A stretch of DNA of 64,000 nucleotides, from positions 1 through 64,000 of the forward strand of contig NZ_JBEBOY010000013.1 in the NCBI RefSeq assembly GCF_040396155.1, read 5' to 3'. Shown in pieces: positions 60,905 through 64,000 of the stretch. The stretch's first letter is position 1. Every line of letters begins with the position of its first letter. Under the pieces are notes generated by a model. That model was not told where the DNA came from, did no database searches, and was given only the letters and a program-made list of their open reading frames with translations. The DNA comes from Tissierella praeacuta_A. Lineage in GTDB: Bacteria; Bacillota; Clostridia; Tissierellales; Tissierellaceae. The position numbers were made by a program, and so were the translations under genes.

Positions 60905-61399
60905 TTAATATTTAATAAATTTTGAACCGTCAGCATTACAGATACTGCATTTTCCTGGTACGGATTTTTCAATATTTCCGCAAATTGGACATAGGTAGTA
61001 GAATACTTCTTCTGTTTCAGCAATGTTTTCTAAAGCTTCTTTGTATAATTTTGCATGAACTTTTTCAGCTTCCATTGCATAAGTAAAAGTTTGAACTGCT
61101 GCTTTATTTCCTTCTGCTTCTGCTGCTGCTATGAATGGTGGATACATAGTTTCAAATTCATAAGTTTCTCCATTAACTCCATCTTCAAGATTTTCAGCAG
61201 TTGAACCAACTTTACCTGCTACTTGGAAGTGTCTAAGAGCATGAATAGTTTCAGCTTCTGCAGCTGCTTTAAATAATTTTGCAGCATTTAATTTTCCTTC
61301 ACTTTCTGCTTTCTTTGAATATGATAAGTACTTTCTATTTGCTTGTGATTCTCCAGCAAATGCATCCATAAGATTATTAATTGTTTTGTTATTTTCCAT
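60905..61399 (-). CDS. rbr: Rubrerythrin
   Basis: A 164-residue rubrerythrin, which reduces hydrogen peroxide to water in anaerobes. The N-terminal four-helix diiron domain contains GESQANRKYLSYSKKAE (near 16), AAAEAETIHALRHFQVA (near 46-62) and AMEAEKVHAKLYKEAL (near 106-121), each supplying Glu/His ligands. The C-terminal rubredoxin domain has CPICGNIEKSVPGKCSIC (near 135-155) with four Cys for iron. GGAGGAG precedes the ATG. It lies 52 bases after perR on the same strand, so the two are probably one transcript. Confidence 0.95.
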   Translation of the reverse strand: MENNKTINNLMDAFAGESQANRKYLSYSKKAESEGKLNAAKLFKAAAEAETIHALRHFQVAGKVGSTAENLEDGVNGETYEFETMYPPFIAAAEAEGNKAAVQTFTYAMEAEKVHAKLYKEALENIAETEEVFYYLCPICGNIEKSVPGKCSICNADGSKFIKY

Positions 61400-61451
61400 T
61401 TATATCTCCTCCATTTTATTTAATTAATATTTTTAAAAGACTGTTTTGTCT

Positions 61452-61889
61452 TTATATATCACTATTTTTTTGAATACATGTTGGACATATACCTTTAAAA
61501 TAGACATCTCTATGGTTAATTTTGAAATTGTCTAAACCCTTTATAGTTAATGAATCAAAGTCTACTTCAAAATCAAATATTTTCCTACAAGACTCACATT
61601 TAAAATGTCCATGATTGTTAGTTGCAATATCGTATCGAGTTTCATTATCTTCTATTGTTATGACCTTTACTAGGTCGGCATCTATTAATGTATTTAAAGT
61701 ATTATAAATAGTTGTTTTTGATAATGTAGGGACTTCCTTTTGTAAATCAGTATATATTTGATCTACAGTAGGATGGGTTCTATGATTAATTAAATACTCT
61801 AAAACCTTTAGCCTTTGGTGAGAAAGACGAATTTTTTTATTTTTCAATTCATTAGTTAATTCTTCAAAAGCTATATTCACATATCTCAC
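61452..61889 (-). CDS. perR: PerR-like Fur family peroxide-responsive repressor
   Basis: A 145-residue Fur-family regulator. The winged helix (about 15-85) has QIYTDLQKEVPTLSKTTIYN (20 residues) as its recognition part. The regulatory domain shows HGHFKCESCRKIFDFEVDF (His and the first CxxC) and YFKGICPTC (second CxxC), the structural zinc site, and Asp/His residues for Fe or Mn. The short N-terminal region with LSHQRLKVLEYL and lack of the Fur His-rich pattern favour PerR. Its own promoter carries a 15-base dyad and rbr follows, so it probably represses perR-rbr until peroxide oxidises it. Confidence 0.87.
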   Translation of the reverse strand: MRYVNIAFEELTNELKNKKIRLSHQRLKVLEYLINHRTHPTVDQIYTDLQKEVPTLSKTTIYNTLNTLIDADLVKVITIEDNETRYDIATNNHGHFKCESCRKIFDFEVDFDSLTIKGLDNFKINHRDVYFKGICPTCIQKNSDI

Positions 61890-61937
61890 ATCCTTGATAT
61901 ATTAGGACTATAATCATTACGTGGAATGATTACTAAC

Positions 61938-61985
61938 TTGTAATGATTACAATATAATTATAGTTGTAAATTCATTAGATGTCAA
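61938..61985 (-). promoter_or_regulatory. perR-rbr promoter with perfect PerR/Fur box
   Basis: On the minus strand TTGACA (61985-61980), a 17-base spacer and TATAAT (61962-61957) form a consensus promoter. Immediately after the -10, TTGTAAT-C-ATTACAA (61952-61938) is a perfect 7-1-7 inverted repeat, differing from the PerR consensus (TTATAATNATTATAA) by one base in each arm. This is the expected autoregulatory operator. Confidence 0.85.
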
Positions 61986-61989
61986 GTAA

Positions 61990-62451
61990 AAATTTAAATA
62001 TATTTTGTTTTATAGGATTTTCTTTAGAAATCCATATATTATGGTTTGGTTTTAAAATAGTATTTGTACTTATAATAAGTACTCTAAAAGTAGAGGAGAT
62101 AGATGGAAATCAGCGATATTAGAAGTGTTGGCTATTAGAAAAAATTATATACAATGATACATAGATAAAGGAGATTGAATTTAAACATGTTCTAAAGATG
62201 GTTTCAAGATTGAGATAAGATAAGTAAAAATATTTAACTAAATGATAGAATTAAATATCTATAATATAAGTTAAATACTCCTAAGATTTATAGAAGAGAT
62301 GAAATAAAGTTTGAATATATGGTATCATTTAGAATATACACTGTTAAAATTCAAGTAAAAGTATTAAATAATAAAATCTTATAAAATGGGGGGAGTTCGC
62401 TGAGTGATGTATTAAGAACAATATAATATAGGGGAAGGGGTTGGGGATAAA
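61990..62451. other. Non-coding stretch, possibly with a decayed gene
   Basis: No intact gene. At 62094-62099 GAGGAG precedes an ATG (62103) whose frame stops after 11 codons (MEISDIRSVGY); further codons of the same frame look coding-like but are broken by several stops. A second good site (AAAGGAG, 62168) leads to another short frame. I read this as a possible gene remnant; no family is recognised. The rest is AT-rich and featureless. Confidence 0.35.
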
Positions 62452-62904
62452 GTGGAAAATATAAAAATAAAGAATCCAAAAGTAAAAAAGAATGTTATAA
62501 TAATTGCTTTCATTTTATTAACCTTATTAACTGTTAGATTATATAAGGACAATAGAAGATTAAAAAATAGAATAGCTTCATTTGATAAACATACAATGGA
62601 TATGACAACTATATTTTTACCAAAGGATTGGATTTTGCCAATATTATCTGAGAAACCGATTGAACTTAAGTCATTATATCAATTAGATGGAATATTAATG
62701 ATGTCTAATTCACTTTTTGTAAACGATTTTGGATTAACTGAATTTACGAAAATCGATTATTTTGAGAATACAAGAATAGGCGTTCAAAGATTAATTAAAT
62801 TAATAGAATCCAATGCTGATGATAAAGAGATTGACAAGTTAGTAAATGAACTTATTGAAATGCAGAATGATATTCTTGAAAATCCTTTAGATATAACTAA
62901 ATAA
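62452..62904 (+). CDS. Small membrane-anchored protein, function unknown
   Basis: A 150-residue protein starting at GTG 62452 behind GGGGATAAA. A basic N-terminus (KIKNPKVKKN) and one hydrophobic helix (about 15-30) anchor it with the rest outside. A short K/R/N-rich stretch and a soluble region follow, with TIFLPKDWILPILSEKPIEL and an acidic helical end. No family recognised. Neighbours give no clue. Confidence 0.6.
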   Translation: MENIKIKNPKVKKNVIIIAFILLTLLTVRLYKDNRRLKNRIASFDKHTMDMTTIFLPKDWILPILSEKPIELKSLYQLDGILMMSNSLFVNDFGLTEFTKIDYFENTRIGVQRLIKLIESNADDKEIDKLVNELIEMQNDILENPLDITK

Positions 62905-62956
62905 ATTTTAATTTTAATCGAATTTTTAATTGGAAGAATAAAATAATATAAATAGG

Positions 62957-62993
62957 CAAAAACTCAAACATATGTTTGAGTTTTTGCTATTAC
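62957..62993 (+). terminator. Hairpin before the radical SAM gene
   Basis: GCAAAAACTCAAACATA and TATGTTTGAGTTTTTGC form a near-perfect stem of 17 pairs (around 62957-62989), followed by TATTACTATGG. It separates the small protein gene from the next one. Confidence 0.7.
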
Positions 62994-63037
62994 TATGGTA
63001 TAATTTACCTAAAATAATCGGTGATGAGGTGTTAGCG

Positions 63038-64000
63038 GTGGATGTCTTAGAGAAGTTAAAGATATTGTCTGATGCAGCTAAATATGATGTTTCTTGTTCA
63101 TCTAGTGGAAGTAATCGAAAAAATAAAAAGGGTGGATTAGGAGATGCTAGTCTAGCTGGTATATGTCATAGCTGGTCTGATGATGGAAGATGTATTTCCT
63201 TATTAAAGATTCTTATGACTAATTATTGCATTTATGATTGTGCTTATTGTATTAATAGATATTCCAATGATTTACCTAGGGCAATTTTTACACCAGAGGA
63301 GATAGTTGATTTAACTATAAATTTTTATAAAAGAAATTATATAGAAGGTTTATTTTTAAGCTCTGCTGTATTTAAATCTCCTAACTATACAATGGAAATG
63401 CTCCTTCAAGTAGTTAAGAAGCTTAGAGAAGAAGAAAATTTCAATGGATATATTCATACAAAGGCAATACCTAGAGCAGATGAGGATATTGTTAATAAAA
63501 TAGGCAGATATGTGGATAGAATGAGTGTAAACATAGAGTTACCCACAGAGGAAGGACTGAAACTTTTAGCACCCCAAAAGAATAAAACAAATATTTTAAA
63601 ACCTATGGGCTTAATTAAAACTGGAATTACTCAATTTGTAGAAGAAAAGAAGAAATTTAGATTTAGTCCTAAATTTGTTCCAGCAGGTCAGACTACACAA
63701 TTAATAGTAGGCGCAACAAAGGATAATGATTTAAAAATCCTTAGATTGTCTGAAGGATTATATAATTCCTATGGTCTTAAAAGAGTATATTATTCAGCTT
63801 TTATACCTGTATCAAATAATCCTAAGCTTCCAGTTATTAAATCCCCGCCTCTTCTAAGAGAAAATAGGCTTTACCAAGCAGATTGGCTTCTTAGATTTTA
63901 TGGATTCGAAGCTAAGGAATTATTAGATGAAAATAAGCCAGACTTTGATTTAGCATTAGACCCTAAATGTGATTGGGCGCTTCGCAATATTCATCTGTTT
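63038..64000 (+). CDS. Putative DNA modification/repair radical SAM protein (3' end outside window)
   Basis: The frame opens at GTG 63038 (GAGGTG 7 bases upstream) and runs 321 codons to the window edge without a stop. The 4Fe-4S cluster motif is NYCIYDCAYCINR near residue 63-75 (CxxxCxxC). Other conserved pieces are GLGDASLAGICHSWSDDGRC (20 residues, near 32), GLFLSSAVFKSPNYTMEMLL (near 105), GYIHTKAIP, DRMSVNIELPTEEGLKLLAP (near 165) and FVPAGQTTQLIVGATKDND. This fits the family annotated as linked to a uracil-DNA-glycosylase-like gene (rSAM_link_UDG). If so, the glycosylase-like gene should follow just beyond position 64000. Confidence 0.88.
   Translation, partial: MDVLEKLKILSDAAKYDVSCSSSGSNRKNKKGGLGDASLAGICHSWSDDGRCISLLKILMTNYCIYDCAYCINRYSNDLPRAIFTPEEIVDLTINFYKRNYIEGLFLSSAVFKSPNYTMEMLLQVVKKLREEENFNGYIHTKAIPRADEDIVNKIGRYVDRMSVNIELPTEEGLKLLAPQKNKTNILKPMGLIKTGITQFVEEKKKFRFSPKFVPAGQTTQLIVGATKDNDLKILRLSEGLYNSYGLKRVYYSAFIPVSNNPKLPVIKSPPLLRENRLYQADWLLRFYGFEAKELLDENKPDFDLALDPKCDWALRNIHLF

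Noticed and set aside
1..64000. tRNA, rRNA, CRISPR arrays, insertion sequences, integrases or phage genes
   Set aside because: None was found on reading both strands. No spaced direct repeats, no transposase motifs, and no structural RNA other than the riboswitch and SECIS candidates.

Overview
The window is AT-rich, densely coded DNA from a low-GC anaerobic, probably spore-forming Firmicute of the Stickland-fermenting kind (Tissierellales or Peptostreptococcaceae-like). The indications are a complete proline reductase cluster with an in-frame UGA selenocysteine codon, TTG/GTG starts behind strong GGAGG sites, a YtaF-type sporulation membrane protein, rubrerythrin/PerR oxygen defence and a meso-diaminopimelate dehydrogenase. 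No rRNA, tRNA, CRISPR array, insertion sequence or prophage was seen. The species cannot be fixed from the sequence.

1-12.5 kb: an RtcB-type RNA ligase; a BlaI/BlaR1-like repressor-protease pair with an operator lying on a consensus promoter; a DtxR/MntR-type repressor leading a Mn/Zn ABC importer operon (binding lipoprotein, ATPase, two permeases with cytoplasmic tails); dihydrofolate reductase; a YtaF-like protein; a Ca2+/cation antiporter. 11.3-24 kb is an amino-sugar island: nagA, a LevR-type sigma-54 activator, a sigma-54 promoter, then PTS IIB, IIC, a GH4 6-phospho-glycosidase, IIA, a DUF871/MupG-like protein, HPr and Enzyme I, followed by glmS. The set could take up a beta-linked GlcNAc disaccharide and pass it to central metabolism or back to the wall.

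24-40 kb: a frameshifted small membrane protein; mntP behind a probable yybP-ykoY manganese riboswitch; an orphan CofE-like ligase divergent from a LysR regulator; a two-gene glutamate-cysteine ligase plus ATP-grasp operon (a possible non-canonical gamma-glutamyl thiol pathway); ddh; a free-standing FakA C-terminal domain; membrane proteins carrying J or zinc-ribbon domains; a Gate-domain transporter; trkA-trkH; a GNAT acetyltransferase. Around 40 kb lies a gene graveyard with both ends of an OmpR-type response regulator, next to a MacA/MacB-type exporter.

43-49 kb: lactate dehydrogenase, a FadR-type regulator, a CBM48-like protein paired with an amphipathic helical protein, and uppP. 49-58.3 kb: prdR, then prdC-prdA-CBO2463-like-prdB(Sec)-prdD-prdE-prdF, driven by a -24/-12 promoter with upstream TGTCA-N6-TGACA dyads that are candidate PrdR sites. 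58.3-62 kb: dps, an HxlR-type regulator, a MATE exporter, and perR-rbr behind a promoter carrying a perfect PerR/Fur-like box. The window ends inside a radical SAM gene.

Two themes recur. Manganese is handled by import (metalloregulator operon) and export (riboswitch-controlled mntP). Two sigma-54 activators each sit just upstream of the operon they probably control. All functions are read from sequence motifs by eye; no database search was run.
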